Position numbers and translations under genes: made by a program. From NCBI GenBank assembly GCA_028345065.1, contig JAOMCN010000001.1, positions 85,605 through 130,345 on the forward strand: 44,741 bases of DNA, in the 5' to 3' direction. Shown in pieces: positions 33,587 through 42,064 of this stretch. This DNA is from Rhodospirillales bacterium. Lineage in GTDB: Bacteria > Pseudomonadota > Alphaproteobacteria > Rhodospirillales > UBA2165. Each line of letters begins with the position of its first letter. Position 1 is the stretch's first letter. The notes below the pieces were generated by a model, which was given only the letters and a program-made list of their open reading frames with translations, made no database searches and had not been told where the DNA came from.

Positions 33587-34360
33587 ATGAAAAATGTTTT
33601 TACGCGCCCGGATTGGGCTCCTAAGGCCGAAAAAGGTGCGCGAATTTTGATTATTGGGGCAACAGGGGGTTTGGGAAAAGCGCTTGTTTCTATGCTATTA
33701 GAAAACTCGGATTGCGTGATCGGTGCACACGGGTCGAGCCAAACGTTGTCTTTTTCTAACGCTGATATAATTTTGCTAAATCAAACTTTCAAAACCGACA
33801 AACATTGTCGTGCTGTGGTTGAAGAGTTTTCAAATAAAGCAGGTGGTCTAGATGCTTTAGTTATTTTGTCTGGGTCAATTTTATTTTCTGGGCATTGGAT
33901 GGATATGACCGGAAGTGATTGGGAGCGTGAAATTGCAGTTAACTTGAACCAACCATTCTTTCTTGCGCAGTCTGCAATGGCGCAAATGAAAAAACAGATG
34001 ACAGGCGGTCGCATAATTTTAACGGGGACAGAGTCAGCCCTCCACGGAGGCAGTTCAGCCTCATTTCCATATGCGGTGGCAAAGCGAGGTACAGAAGGAA
34101 TGGTACAAGGGTTAGCCCGTGAAGGAGCCCCACATAACATTCTAGTTAACGGAATTCGCTTGGGGTATATAAAAAGCGGATTTCATGAACGTTGGCATGG
34201 TAGGAGTAAGAAGGACATGCGCTATCGGGCCGACTTAGTACCCTTAAAAAGAGGTGGTGATCCGGACGAGGTGGCAGCTATCATTATTTATTTACTATCA
34301 GGCTATGGCAGCTTTATCACTGGGCAGATGCTCCCGTTGACCGGAGGCGATTGGCTTTAA
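33587..34360 (+). CDS. Short-chain dehydrogenase/reductase
   Basis: A 257-residue classical SDR. The cofactor motif is IIGATGGLGKALVSML near residue 22. The active-site Ser and Tyr-X3-Lys are seen in ILTGTESALHGG and SFPYAVAKRG (near residue 163), and the end LSGYGSFITGQMLPLTGGDW is typical. It likely reduces or oxidises a sugar or keto-acid made in the same operon. It starts 82 bp after the sugar isomerase and is followed by a 318 bp gene-free stretch. Confidence 0.87.
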   Translation: MKNVFTRPDWAPKAEKGARILIIGATGGLGKALVSMLLENSDCVIGAHGSSQTLSFSNADIILLNQTFKTDKHCRAVVEEFSNKAGGLDALVILSGSILFSGHWMDMTGSDWEREIAVNLNQPFFLAQSAMAQMKKQMTGGRIILTGTESALHGGSSASFPYAVAKRGTEGMVQGLAREGAPHNILVNGIRLGYIKSGFHERWHGRSKKDMRYRADLVPLKRGGDPDEVAAIIIYLLSGYGSFITGQMLPLTGGDWL

Positions 34361-34678
34361 AAAGCTATGACCTTAGCATATTGTAAAATAACATGAAAAC
34401 TAACTTTCCCGTTTACCGCTTTAGACACTAGTTTAATCAGGACAATGCATAGATGAAGCTGGATGGCTTTCTGCTATGTATGTTGTGCACTCGGGACAGT
34501 AGAAATACTGTTAGAAAAGACTTTGGAGGACGATGATTGTATTGTTTTGTATCTAAATTCCTAACCGTGTGGATTTAGCGGGTATGGTTTCAGTAAACGA
34601 AAAAACAGCGACTTTCAAAACTACCGTTATTTGCTTTGGCTGATTACAAATTCTAACGGTCAAATAAAGGAGAATCAT
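34361..34678. other. Intergenic region without a recognisable gene
   Basis: About 320 bp of mixed composition between the SDR and the small-protein/aldolase genes. Short frames (for example 27 codons from the ATG at 34453) lack any recognisable pattern. No hairpin with a T run was found. The last bases hold the AAAGGAG ribosome binding site of the small gene that follows. Confidence 0.5.
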
Positions 34679-34885
34679 TTGGCAACCAAAACCAGCACGG
34701 TCATTGGGGCTCTTCTCCTAGACATGACGGTCCAACCGTTTGCGGCTTACAAACCCAAATTTGTGGCACAATTTTTGGGTAAAACTCTTCTGGAGCACCA
34801 ACCTAAAGCCTATCAAGTTTGCGGTACCACTGATGGTCATTCCGTTTGTGGATGTGAGAAAGAAAAGATGAGAATTGGGGGGTAA
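34679..34885 (+). CDS. Small hypothetical protein upstream of the aldolase
   Basis: A 68-residue frame starting at TTG 34679, chosen because AAAGGAG (about 34666-34672) lies seven bases upstream. The product reads ATKTSTVIGALLLDMTVQPF, KPKFVAQFLGKTLLEHQPK, then a Cys-rich tail (VCGTTDGHSVCGCEKEK). The middle segment with PxFVAQxLGxxL resembles short alphaproteobacterial proteins of unknown function. The four Cys may bind metal. Its stop is 6 bp before the aldolase ATG, so translation is probably coupled. It could also be spurious. Confidence 0.45.
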   Translation: MATKTSTVIGALLLDMTVQPFAAYKPKFVAQFLGKTLLEHQPKAYQVCGTTDGHSVCGCEKEKMRIGG

Positions 34886-34891
34886 AATATT

Positions 34892-35680
34892 ATGAAATTC
34901 AAAAATACAAGTAATATGACCTTAAAGGAAAAACTACGTCGTAATGAGCTAACAATAGGTTCCTGGATAACTTTGGGACATTCTGGAATAGCAGAGCTAA
35001 TGGCGAATACCGGGGGATTTGATTGGCTCGTAATTGATATGGAACACAGTGTTATAGAACTTCGAGATGTTCAGGAGATGTTGCAAGCAATTGAACTGGG
35101 TGGAGTGGAACCCCTTATCCGTCTCACATCTAATGACGGGAATCAAATTAAAAGGGTAATGGATGCTGGTGCTCATGGTGTTGTTGTGCCTTTTATTAAC
35201 TCGAAAGAAGATGCCGAAAAGGCCGTCCAATCTCTATATTACCCTCCGATGGGTTTGCGAGGGACGGGCCTTGCGCGTGCTCAAGGTTATGGAGAATCTT
35301 TTCAAGACTATAAACAATGGTTGGAAAAAAATGGCGTGATCATTGCTATGATTGAACACGGAAAAGCAATCGAAAATATTGATGAAATTTTGGCGGTTCC
35401 AGGTATAGATGGTTATATTATAGGTCCCTACGATCTCTCCGCTTCATTAGGAGTACCAGGAATTTTTGACGACCCCCAAGTTATCAAAGCTATTCAAAAA
35501 ATATTAGCCCGTGGTAAAGTTGCCAAAAAGCCTGGTGGAATCCACGTTGTTGAGCCTGATTTGGTAAAATTGAAAGCATTTATAGAGGAAGGGTTTACAT
35601 TTATTGGCTATGGAATGGATATAAGATTTTTAGATTATATTTGTCGTGATCATCTTGCTCAAATAAGTAAATTTAAATGA
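34892..35680 (+). CDS. HpcH/HpaI-type aldolase
   Basis: A 262-residue class II pyruvate aldolase of the HpcH/HpaI (4-hydroxy-2-oxoheptanedioate / 2-dehydro-3-deoxyglucarate aldolase) family. Seen: IGSWITLGHSGIAELMA, FDWLVIDMEHS (catalytic His near residue 50), EPLIRLTSND (pyruvate-binding Arg near 76), GAHGVVVPFINSKEDA, IAMIEHGKA (metal Glu near 153) and YIIGPYDLSASLG (metal Asp near 179). These enzymes join or split pyruvate and an aldehyde to give a 2-keto-3-deoxy acid. It overlaps the KdsB-like gene by 4 bp (ATGA), suggesting its product is CMP-activated. Confidence 0.9.
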   Translation: MKFKNTSNMTLKEKLRRNELTIGSWITLGHSGIAELMANTGGFDWLVIDMEHSVIELRDVQEMLQAIELGGVEPLIRLTSNDGNQIKRVMDAGAHGVVVPFINSKEDAEKAVQSLYYPPMGLRGTGLARAQGYGESFQDYKQWLEKNGVIIAMIEHGKAIENIDEILAVPGIDGYIIGPYDLSASLGVPGIFDDPQVIKAIQKILARGKVAKKPGGIHVVEPDLVKLKAFIEEGFTFIGYGMDIRFLDYICRDHLAQISKFK

Positions 35681-36444
35681 CTATCGCTATTATACCGGCT
35701 CGTATGGCATCAACCCGTTTTCCAGGTAAGCCAATGGCACCAATTCATGGAATTCCAATGATTGGACATTGTTTTTATCGTAGCAAAATGAGTAATTGCC
35801 TGGATGCTGTGTACATTGCAACCTGCGATGAAGAAATTCGTGAGTATGCGCTTTCGATTGGTGCCATGTGCATAATGACTGCGAGCACCCATGAACGAGC
35901 ATCCGACAGAATCGCCGAAGCTATGTTGACGATAGAAAATGAATCAGGTGTACAACATGAAACAATAGTGTTGGTGCAAGGAGACGAGCCAATGCTGCAT
36001 CCGGAGATGATCGATTTAACCGTTAAAGCTTTAGAAGAAGACCCAAATTTACTTGTTGTCAACGGTATGGCAGAAATTGCAACTCTTAAAGAGTTTGAGG
36101 ATCCAAATGAAATTAAAGTCGTATTTGACCGCAATTTGGACGCAATATATTTTTCACGTGAACCTATCCCATCTAAGACAAAGTGGGATGGTAAATTATC
36201 TATGTGGAAACAAGTCTGTATAATACCATTCCGTCGTAACTACCTATTAGAATTCAACGATACACTGCAGACCCCACTAGAAAAAATAGAATCTATTGAC
36301 ATGTTGAGGGTCATAGAAAGCGGTGGGACAGTGCGGATGGTAAAAATGCCCAACCACACAGTAAGTGTTGATACGCAAGAGGACCTGGATATGGTCAGTC
36401 AGCTCATGAAAAGTGATTCTTTGATTGGGCGCTATGACATTTAA
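35677..36444 (+). CDS. KdsB-like CMP-3-deoxy-ulosonate cytidylyltransferase
   Basis: A 255-residue nucleotidyltransferase of the KdsB type: AIIPARMASTRFPGKPMAPI (CTP loop), VYIATCDEEI, VLVQGDEPMLHPEM (metal-binding Asp), IYFSREPIPSKTK and NHTVSVDTQEDLD. KdsB couples CTP to KDO. Here the gene sits 4 bp overlapped with a pyruvate aldolase, not with KDO-8-P synthase, so its substrate is probably a different 3-deoxy-2-ulosonic acid made by that aldolase. It is a paralogue type seen in capsule and O-antigen loci rather than the housekeeping kdsB. Confidence 0.88.
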   Translation: MTIAIIPARMASTRFPGKPMAPIHGIPMIGHCFYRSKMSNCLDAVYIATCDEEIREYALSIGAMCIMTASTHERASDRIAEAMLTIENESGVQHETIVLVQGDEPMLHPEMIDLTVKALEEDPNLLVVNGMAEIATLKEFEDPNEIKVVFDRNLDAIYFSREPIPSKTKWDGKLSMWKQVCIIPFRRNYLLEFNDTLQTPLEKIESIDMLRVIESGGTVRMVKMPNHTVSVDTQEDLDMVSQLMKSDSLIGRYDI

Positions 36445-36545
36445 TTCAATACCGGTCTGATATTTAAAGAAAAATATCCTAAGTAGGCATTTTTGGTAAA
36501 ATCTTGGGCTTTTATTTAGCAAACGCAGCTGGAAGGAGATGTTGA

Positions 36546-36701
36546 TTGAAAGAACGAGAAGTTCTTACAGCGGACAAATTTGGAGTATGCGTACGGCTCT
36601 GCGCGAAAGATGTGGAAATTTACTTTGGTGAACAAGGCAATCGAATCTATCGTGAAAGTTATGGTTGCGGAGATAGTGGATATCAAAAGGCATTTGAGTA
36701 A
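36546..36701 (+). CDS. Possible small protein of about 51 residues
   Basis: From TTG 36546 the frame reads KEREVLTADKFGVCVRLCAK, DVEIYFGEQGNRIYRESYGC and GDSGYQKAFE, then stops. AAGGAG lies about eight bases upstream. The composition is like a real soluble protein. Competing frames exist: ATG 36539 (about 30 codons), and a longer frame from TTG 36580 to 36825 whose product looks less protein-like. I recognise no family. It sits between the KdsB-like gene and a methyltransferase. Confidence 0.35.
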   Translation: MKEREVLTADKFGVCVRLCAKDVEIYFGEQGNRIYRESYGCGDSGYQKAFE

Positions 36702-36855
36702 AATAAATTCAGACTTTGTTTCTTGTGATGGATGCGATTGTTTAAACGCCAATCCGTATATAGAGCACGGTGGGTTAGTGTTTGTTTTTGTAAGTAAAGT
36801 CCTAGGAAATTATTTTTGGTTGTAAAAAAAATCTGCCAAAAAGCTATTTTATGAA

Positions 36856-37773
36856 ATGGCAAAAAACACCGCAAAAAACGATATAAAAGAATTTTGGGGT
36901 TCGTTGTATTACTCTCTCTACGACGGCGTAGACCAAAAATTAACTCGAGACCAGCTCCTTGAGGCCTTAGATCAACTAGAGGACATGTTTCGATTCAGAA
37001 ACCATATGGCCGTCGTCGACATGCAGTTGGATGAGTTGTTTGGTAAACGAGTTCTGGAAATTGGACCGGGATCAGGTGGCCATTCTGCCTTATTTGCAAA
37101 ATATGGAGCAATTGTGACAAGCGTTGATATAACATTGATACGTGCAAGCTCAACACAAAAAAAATTTTTATTGTTGGGTAAACAAGCGGATGGTTGCCAT
37201 GCAATTCAGTCTGATGCTGAGAATCTACCGTTTAGTGATAATAGTTTTGACATTGTCTACTCAAACGGGGTTTTGCACCACACCTCAAATAGTCAGAGTG
37301 CCACAGATGAAGTTTATCGAGTGCTTAAGCCAGAGGGTGAAGCCATAATTATGTTATATTGTAAAAGCTCCTGGCATTATTGGGTTAATATGGTTTTGGC
37401 AGTTGGTATATTTCAGGGAAGGATATTTTGTGACCGTAACTGGCTAGGTCGGGCAACAGAGTGGGGTGGAAAGAACGAGCAGACCGTCAAAAATCCTATA
37501 ACGAGATGTTACAGTCGCGCAGGTATTAAGAAACTTTTTAAAGATTTCCAGGTTAAAAATTTAAGGAAAAGTGAGTTTTATTTTTACCTGATACCGAAAA
37601 TAGGCCGTCTATACAGGCATTGGCAGATAAAAACATATGGTGTCCATCGTGGTGGGATGCTTGTCTATGGAGAACCCTGGCCGATTCAGTCCCGGTTGGA
37701 GCTATTCCTTGGCAAAATAATGGGATGGTCTTGGTTTATACGTGCGGTAAAAAAAAAACGATCTAATAGCTAA
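36856..37773 (+). CDS. Class I SAM-dependent methyltransferase (Methyltransf_11 type)
   Basis: A 305-residue methyltransferase. Motif I VLEIGPGSGGHSALFAKYGA is near residue 62, then VTSVDITLI, IQSDAENLPFSDNSFDIVYS (near 118), NGVLHHTSN and VLKPEGEAIIMLY. The C-terminal 100 residues (AVGIFQGRIFCDRNWLG, ITRCYSRAGIKKLFKDF) are typical of members in glycan loci. An A10 tract (37749-37758) lies near the 3' end. It likely methylates a sugar in the same pathway; acceptor unknown. Confidence 0.85.
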   Translation: MAKNTAKNDIKEFWGSLYYSLYDGVDQKLTRDQLLEALDQLEDMFRFRNHMAVVDMQLDELFGKRVLEIGPGSGGHSALFAKYGAIVTSVDITLIRASSTQKKFLLLGKQADGCHAIQSDAENLPFSDNSFDIVYSNGVLHHTSNSQSATDEVYRVLKPEGEAIIMLYCKSSWHYWVNMVLAVGIFQGRIFCDRNWLGRATEWGGKNEQTVKNPITRCYSRAGIKKLFKDFQVKNLRKSEFYFYLIPKIGRLYRHWQIKTYGVHRGGMLVYGEPWPIQSRLELFLGKIMGWSWFIRAVKKKRSNS

Positions 37774-37813
37774 TTAAACATAGCATAATTTAAAAGTTTT
37801 ATTTAACGGTTCA

Positions 37814-37848
37814 GTTGCTATCGCCGGCGTCTAATACCTGGCAGCAAC
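37814..37848 (+). other. Inverted repeat in the gap after the methyltransferase
   Basis: GTTGCT (37814-37819) pairs with AGCAAC (37843-37848), and GCC/GGC extend the stem across a three-base bulge. It lies in the 181 bp gap before the next glycosyltransferase-like gene and has no T run after it. A weak terminator or an RNA processing hairpin is possible. Confidence 0.25.
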
Positions 37849-37954
37849 AGGATCATCTTTATGAAAGATTGATTCATAAAAATTATACCAAAAATATAAA
37901 AAACACTTACCATCGTTACTTTTATAAGCATAACAATAGGCAAGTAAATATTAA

Positions 37955-39547
37955 ATGGCCGTATTCTTACGCAGAACTGATGACTTAGGAGATATTGATA
38001 GTTCAATTCATTGGTACTCAGTTACTGGCACCAAGATAAATCTTCCCATTGACCTTAAATTGCCAGATTTAGGGGCACTACTTGAAAAAGAGTTTGATCG
38101 AGTTCGGGATCAATGGTGGAAAATTGGTAAAAATTTAAGTCAGACAGTATCTGCTAGACTTGCCCATATGCCAACTGCGGCCTCTTACAACAGTGATTTT
38201 GGCCTGATGATGGCGTGGGTAGGTTTAACAAAGCGAGTTTGCAAAGAATCAAAACCGTGCTTGGTTGTCTGTGATGATCCATGGCTGTTTAGGGAATTAG
38301 CTAAAATTGACGGAATTTCCGTTGGCCGATTTCCACTAATCTGGCCACAAAAGGTCCGAGGATGGGCCAGGGGGTATTTGGCAAGAACAGTTCTCGCGCT
38401 AAGGTTGGTGACTACTTCGCTTTTACTGCGCTATACCCGTAAGAATATTTGTAGTGGAAATAACGCGCTTATCGTTTATGGACATCCAAAAAGTACAGCG
38501 GATTATGATGATGCGTATTTTGGCTCTTTAATGAAGCATATTCCGTCGCTTAGTCGTTTAATTCATACAGATGCGGACTTAGGGAACACCCGGCGTCTTT
38601 CCGGTAAACGAACGGCCGGACTTCATGCATGGGGGAGTATATTCATGTTTCCTTTAATTATTTTTAAGCGATGGTATCCCGCAAAAGAAGATATTACGGG
38701 AGAATATTCATGGCTAATACGACGAGCTGTAGCATTTGAAAACTCAACAGCGGCACTTGCTGCAAATTTTTGGCAAATTCATTGTCAGCGTCGCTGGATT
38801 AAGGAGAGCAAGCCTCGGATAATCCTATGGCCTTGGGAAAATCATCCTTGGGAAAGGGAATTGTGTCGTTGTGCTAAAAAGTTTGGGGTTAAGACTATTG
38901 GATATCAGCATGCAGTGATTGGTCCGCAGCAGTTTAATCCTAGTCCTGCTTCTAACCCTGATGGATTTAGTAGTATTCCCGACAGAATAATATGTTCGGG
39001 CCCCGCGTATTTTAAGCAACTTATTCGATGGGGAATGCCGAGGAGCCGCCTGACAATTGGCGGGGCATTCCGTATTTCGAGATTTTCAGGTGAGTATTTT
39101 GATCAGGACGGCCCAGTCTTCGTTGCAACTTCTGCCGACACTGAAATCACAAAAAAAATGATGGAAGCAGTCAACAAAGCCCAGAAAGAAGGGAGAAAGT
39201 ATCTAGTAAAAATTCACCCTCTCTACCCAAAAATAGTTGAAGAATCTGAAAACATTGTTATCACTAACCATACCATTCCTGAGCATAAAGGTATTAGCGC
39301 AGTGTTTTATGGCACCGGTACTTCCGGCCTAGAGGGTCTACTGGCGGGATTGCCTACATTCCGCTTGAGACCTGACGACCGTATAGCTGTTAACGTGTTG
39401 CCAGAAGGGGTTGATGCGATTCCTATTAGTGTAGATCAGTTGGGTGAGGCTCTAGATAATGCGGTTAAACCCAACCCACTCAAATGGGAAGATATCTACG
39501 CATCAGTTAGATTTACCCTGTGGGAAGAGGAATTAGAACTCACATAA
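37955..39547 (+). CDS. Putative surface-carbohydrate glycosyltransferase (GT-B-like)
   Basis: A 530-residue protein resembling the large surface carbohydrate biosynthesis proteins first noted in Leptospira O-antigen loci. Key features: FLRRTDDLGDID-like N-terminus, WPWENHPWERELCRCAKKF, TIGYQHAVIGPQQFNPSP, IICSGPAYFKQLIRWG and the nucleotide-sugar-site-like FYGTGTSGLEGLLAGLPTF near residue 450. The last motif matches the C-terminal half of GT-B enzymes. There is no signal peptide. With the LIC12162-like protein it is one of only two glycosyltransferase candidates in the window. Substrate unknown; family assignment is by resemblance. Confidence 0.62.
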   Translation: MAVFLRRTDDLGDIDSSIHWYSVTGTKINLPIDLKLPDLGALLEKEFDRVRDQWWKIGKNLSQTVSARLAHMPTAASYNSDFGLMMAWVGLTKRVCKESKPCLVVCDDPWLFRELAKIDGISVGRFPLIWPQKVRGWARGYLARTVLALRLVTTSLLLRYTRKNICSGNNALIVYGHPKSTADYDDAYFGSLMKHIPSLSRLIHTDADLGNTRRLSGKRTAGLHAWGSIFMFPLIIFKRWYPAKEDITGEYSWLIRRAVAFENSTAALAANFWQIHCQRRWIKESKPRIILWPWENHPWERELCRCAKKFGVKTIGYQHAVIGPQQFNPSPASNPDGFSSIPDRIICSGPAYFKQLIRWGMPRSRLTIGGAFRISRFSGEYFDQDGPVFVATSADTEITKKMMEAVNKAQKEGRKYLVKIHPLYPKIVEESENIVITNHTIPEHKGISAVFYGTGTSGLEGLLAGLPTFRLRPDDRIAVNVLPEGVDAIPISVDQLGEALDNAVKPNPLKWEDIYASVRFTLWEEELELT

Positions 39548-39606
39548 ATAAGTTTTTGAACCCACTGATACAGCCAAAGTAGTTCGTTAGAAAGAGAAAC
39601 GTAGTT

Positions 39607-40809
39607 ATGAAAAAATTTGTTTGTAAACATCCTTGGTCGCATTTCGAAGTTAATAACCCCAACGGTGATGTTACTATGTGTTGCAATAATGATACGGTGC
39701 TTGGGAATGTAAATGAAGCGACAGTTGAAGAGGTCTGGAATGGGGAAGGTTTTCAATCTGTCCGAAAACAGATGCGTGATGAGGGAGCATTATCTATGTG
39801 TCCACATACATGTCCTGTTCTGCAAGGCGGTAAAAAATATGAAAATTTAGATTGGTTTACCGAATTAACAAAAAATAGTGACCAAAGGCAAAATGCTGAA
39901 TTGAATGAAAAAGAATATACTACAGGCCAGACGGTTCTTGGTTCCACGCCTCGATGGTTTAGGTTTACATACAGTTACGCTTGCAATTTAGATTGTTACC
40001 ATTGTTACCAGCGTGAAGATGCAAAAATGCGCGTCAAACTTCCAGATAACTTCATGAAAGAAGTGCCAAAATATGTAAGTAAGGCCCAAGTGATATTTCC
40101 GTTTGGCGGCGAACCATTTTATTTCAAACCGGTGGTAAACTTTCTTGAAAAACATGACGCAAAATTGGAAACGAGGTTTTATTTTATCACTAATGCAACC
40201 TTGCTTACCGATCGAATATACGACACGCTTGAACGTCTCCCCATTATTAATATGGGTGCTTCTTTGGATGCGGCTACAGAGAAAAGCTTCAACGAACTTC
40301 GTGTCCGGGGTCGCAATGCCAGTTGGGATACTGTGCTAGCAAATCTCAGACGTTTACAAGATTTGAAAGAAAGAAAAAAGTTTAGTTTTACATTAAGCAT
40401 GACACTGAATTCGGTAAATTGTCATGAAATTAATTCGTTTGTAGACCTCGCTATTTCGTATGATGCAGAACCTCTCATCATGTTAGTGGCAAATCCATAT
40501 CAAACCGCAGATTTCCAGAAAACGTATCTTCAATTTACCGATATTCAATTTGAGCAGATGAATGCTGCTATCAACATGGCCCTTCCGAAAGTAAAGTCAC
40601 GCGGCTTCGAAGATGCCGAGGTTTACTTAAAACAATTGGCAAACGTATTAGATCGGCACCGAGAAACGGAGAATAAAGCAGCACATTTTCGAGCAAAAAA
40701 AATTGCTCGCAAAGCTTTTCACGTATTACCGGAACAACTTCAAATGCCAATTCGCAGGGTTGTTCAAAAGGCACGGACAAATCGTTTTGAGAAATATAAA
40801 ACGGTCTAA
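39607..40809 (+). CDS. Radical SAM protein with N-terminal SPASM-like cysteine cluster
   Basis: A 400-residue radical SAM enzyme. The cluster motif CNLDCYHC (Cys126, 130, 133) and PFGGEPFYF (the GGEP segment near 165) mark the core. Unusually, a SPASM-like region precedes it: CKHPWSHFEVNNPNGDVTM at residues 6-24, CCNNDTVLGNV, then EEVWNGEGFQSVRKQM and SMCPHTCPVL. SPASM domains normally follow the radical SAM core and hold auxiliary 4Fe-4S clusters, so the domain order is permuted. The C-terminus is basic. It lies among sugar-modifying genes and may modify a sugar or a carrier peptide; function unknown. Confidence 0.85.
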   Translation: MKKFVCKHPWSHFEVNNPNGDVTMCCNNDTVLGNVNEATVEEVWNGEGFQSVRKQMRDEGALSMCPHTCPVLQGGKKYENLDWFTELTKNSDQRQNAELNEKEYTTGQTVLGSTPRWFRFTYSYACNLDCYHCYQREDAKMRVKLPDNFMKEVPKYVSKAQVIFPFGGEPFYFKPVVNFLEKHDAKLETRFYFITNATLLTDRIYDTLERLPIINMGASLDAATEKSFNELRVRGRNASWDTVLANLRRLQDLKERKKFSFTLSMTLNSVNCHEINSFVDLAISYDAEPLIMLVANPYQTADFQKTYLQFTDIQFEQMNAAINMALPKVKSRGFEDAEVYLKQLANVLDRHRETENKAAHFRAKKIARKAFHVLPEQLQMPIRRVVQKARTNRFEKYKTV

Positions 40810-40843
40810 TTGAAACTTTCTCATAGATTTGGATAACACCTAA

Positions 40844-41884
40844 ATGGAAGGTGCTTTACGAGCAGGAATTGCCGGCTATGGAGTGGTTGGAAAACGGCGA
40901 CAAAAATTTGTAAATAGACGCAAAGATATGAAAATTGTAGCCGTTTGTGACCGCAAATTTCAGACTAGTGGAGAGTTTGAGGATGGAATTAAATATTACG
41001 ATTATTACAAGCGATTATTGGACGAGAATCTGGATGCATTGTTCGTATGTATAAGTAACGATATGGCGGCTGAGATCACTATAGCCGGTTTAGAAAGAGG
41101 TTTGCATGTTTTTTGCGAAAAGCCGCCAGGGCGTAATCTAGAAGATATTGAAAAGGTAATAGCGTGTGAAAAAAAATATCCGAAATTGAAATTGAAATAT
41201 GGATTTAATCACCGCTATCATAACTCTGTGCGTGATGCTCTACGTACCCTTAATTCGGGAGAACTCGGTAAAGTAATAAATCTTAGGGGAGTTTATGGAA
41301 AGTCTCAGATTGTTACATTCGGGAAACAGTCGGATTGGCGTACAAACCGCGATTTAGCGGGTGGCGGTATCCTTCTGGATCAAGGAATTCATATGGTTGA
41401 CCTGTTGCGATTGTTTTCTGGCGATTTTGTAGAAGTGAAAAGTTTCATCTCTAATGGATTTTGGAACCATAATGTTGAAGATAATGCTTATGCTTTACTG
41501 CGAACCACAGACGGCGTAGTAGCTATGCTACATTCTTCTGCAACCCAATGGCGCCACCGATTTAGTTTGGAAATAACGCTTGAAAAAGGGACGTTAATTC
41601 TAAGTGGTATTCTATCGGGTACAAAGAGTTATGGTGAAGAAACTCTAACAATTTCTAGAAACATTGGGGATGATCGCGGTAACCCAAATGATGAAGTTAT
41701 CAGTTATAAATATGATCCGTCTTGGGAAGACGAGATAGAAGAATTTGCTCTCGCAATAATTGGAAATTCAAAAATAAAAAATGGGTCCTCTCTAGAAGCT
41801 TTGAAAACGATGGGTCTAGTTTATCAAATTTATTGTGCTGATTCTGACTGGAAAAATGCTTGGAATTTGTCTGACAAAACATAG
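40844..41884 (+). CDS. Gfo/Idh/MocA family oxidoreductase
   Basis: A 346-residue sugar oxidoreductase, the second of its family in the window. N-terminal GIAGYGVVGKRRQKF (Rossmann), FVCISNDMAAE, VFCEKPPGRNLED (Glu-Lys-Pro near residue 92), LAGGGILLDQGIHMVDLLRL (active-site His near 183) and HSSATQWRHRFSLEI. It starts 34 bp after the radical SAM gene. It likely oxidises a nucleotide-sugar hydroxyl in the same pathway. Confidence 0.88.
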   Translation: MEGALRAGIAGYGVVGKRRQKFVNRRKDMKIVAVCDRKFQTSGEFEDGIKYYDYYKRLLDENLDALFVCISNDMAAEITIAGLERGLHVFCEKPPGRNLEDIEKVIACEKKYPKLKLKYGFNHRYHNSVRDALRTLNSGELGKVINLRGVYGKSQIVTFGKQSDWRTNRDLAGGGILLDQGIHMVDLLRLFSGDFVEVKSFISNGFWNHNVEDNAYALLRTTDGVVAMLHSSATQWRHRFSLEITLEKGTLILSGILSGTKSYGEETLTISRNIGDDRGNPNDEVISYKYDPSWEDEIEEFALAIIGNSKIKNGSSLEALKTMGLVYQIYCADSDWKNAWNLSDKT

Positions 41885-42064
41885 CAAATCATTCTATGAA
41901 AATAATTCAAAAGTTTTAAAATACGACAGGTGTGTTTTTTATAGAATATTGATTTTTGTCTAGTATAGAGCTTTACTAAAAATTTTAAACTTGCGTGTTT
42001 CAAGATCTTTTATTGGTTTGAAAAATGGTGCTGTACATAAGATATTTATTCTTCGAGAACGTTA

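Noticed and set aside
36459-36478. GATATTT/AAATATC inverted repeat after the KdsB-like gene
   Set aside because: All AT-rich except its ends, no T run, expected by chance in this low-GC region.
36580-36825. 81-codon frame after the KdsB-like gene
   Set aside because: No ribosome binding site at its TTG start and sequence less protein-like than the overlapping 51-codon frame.
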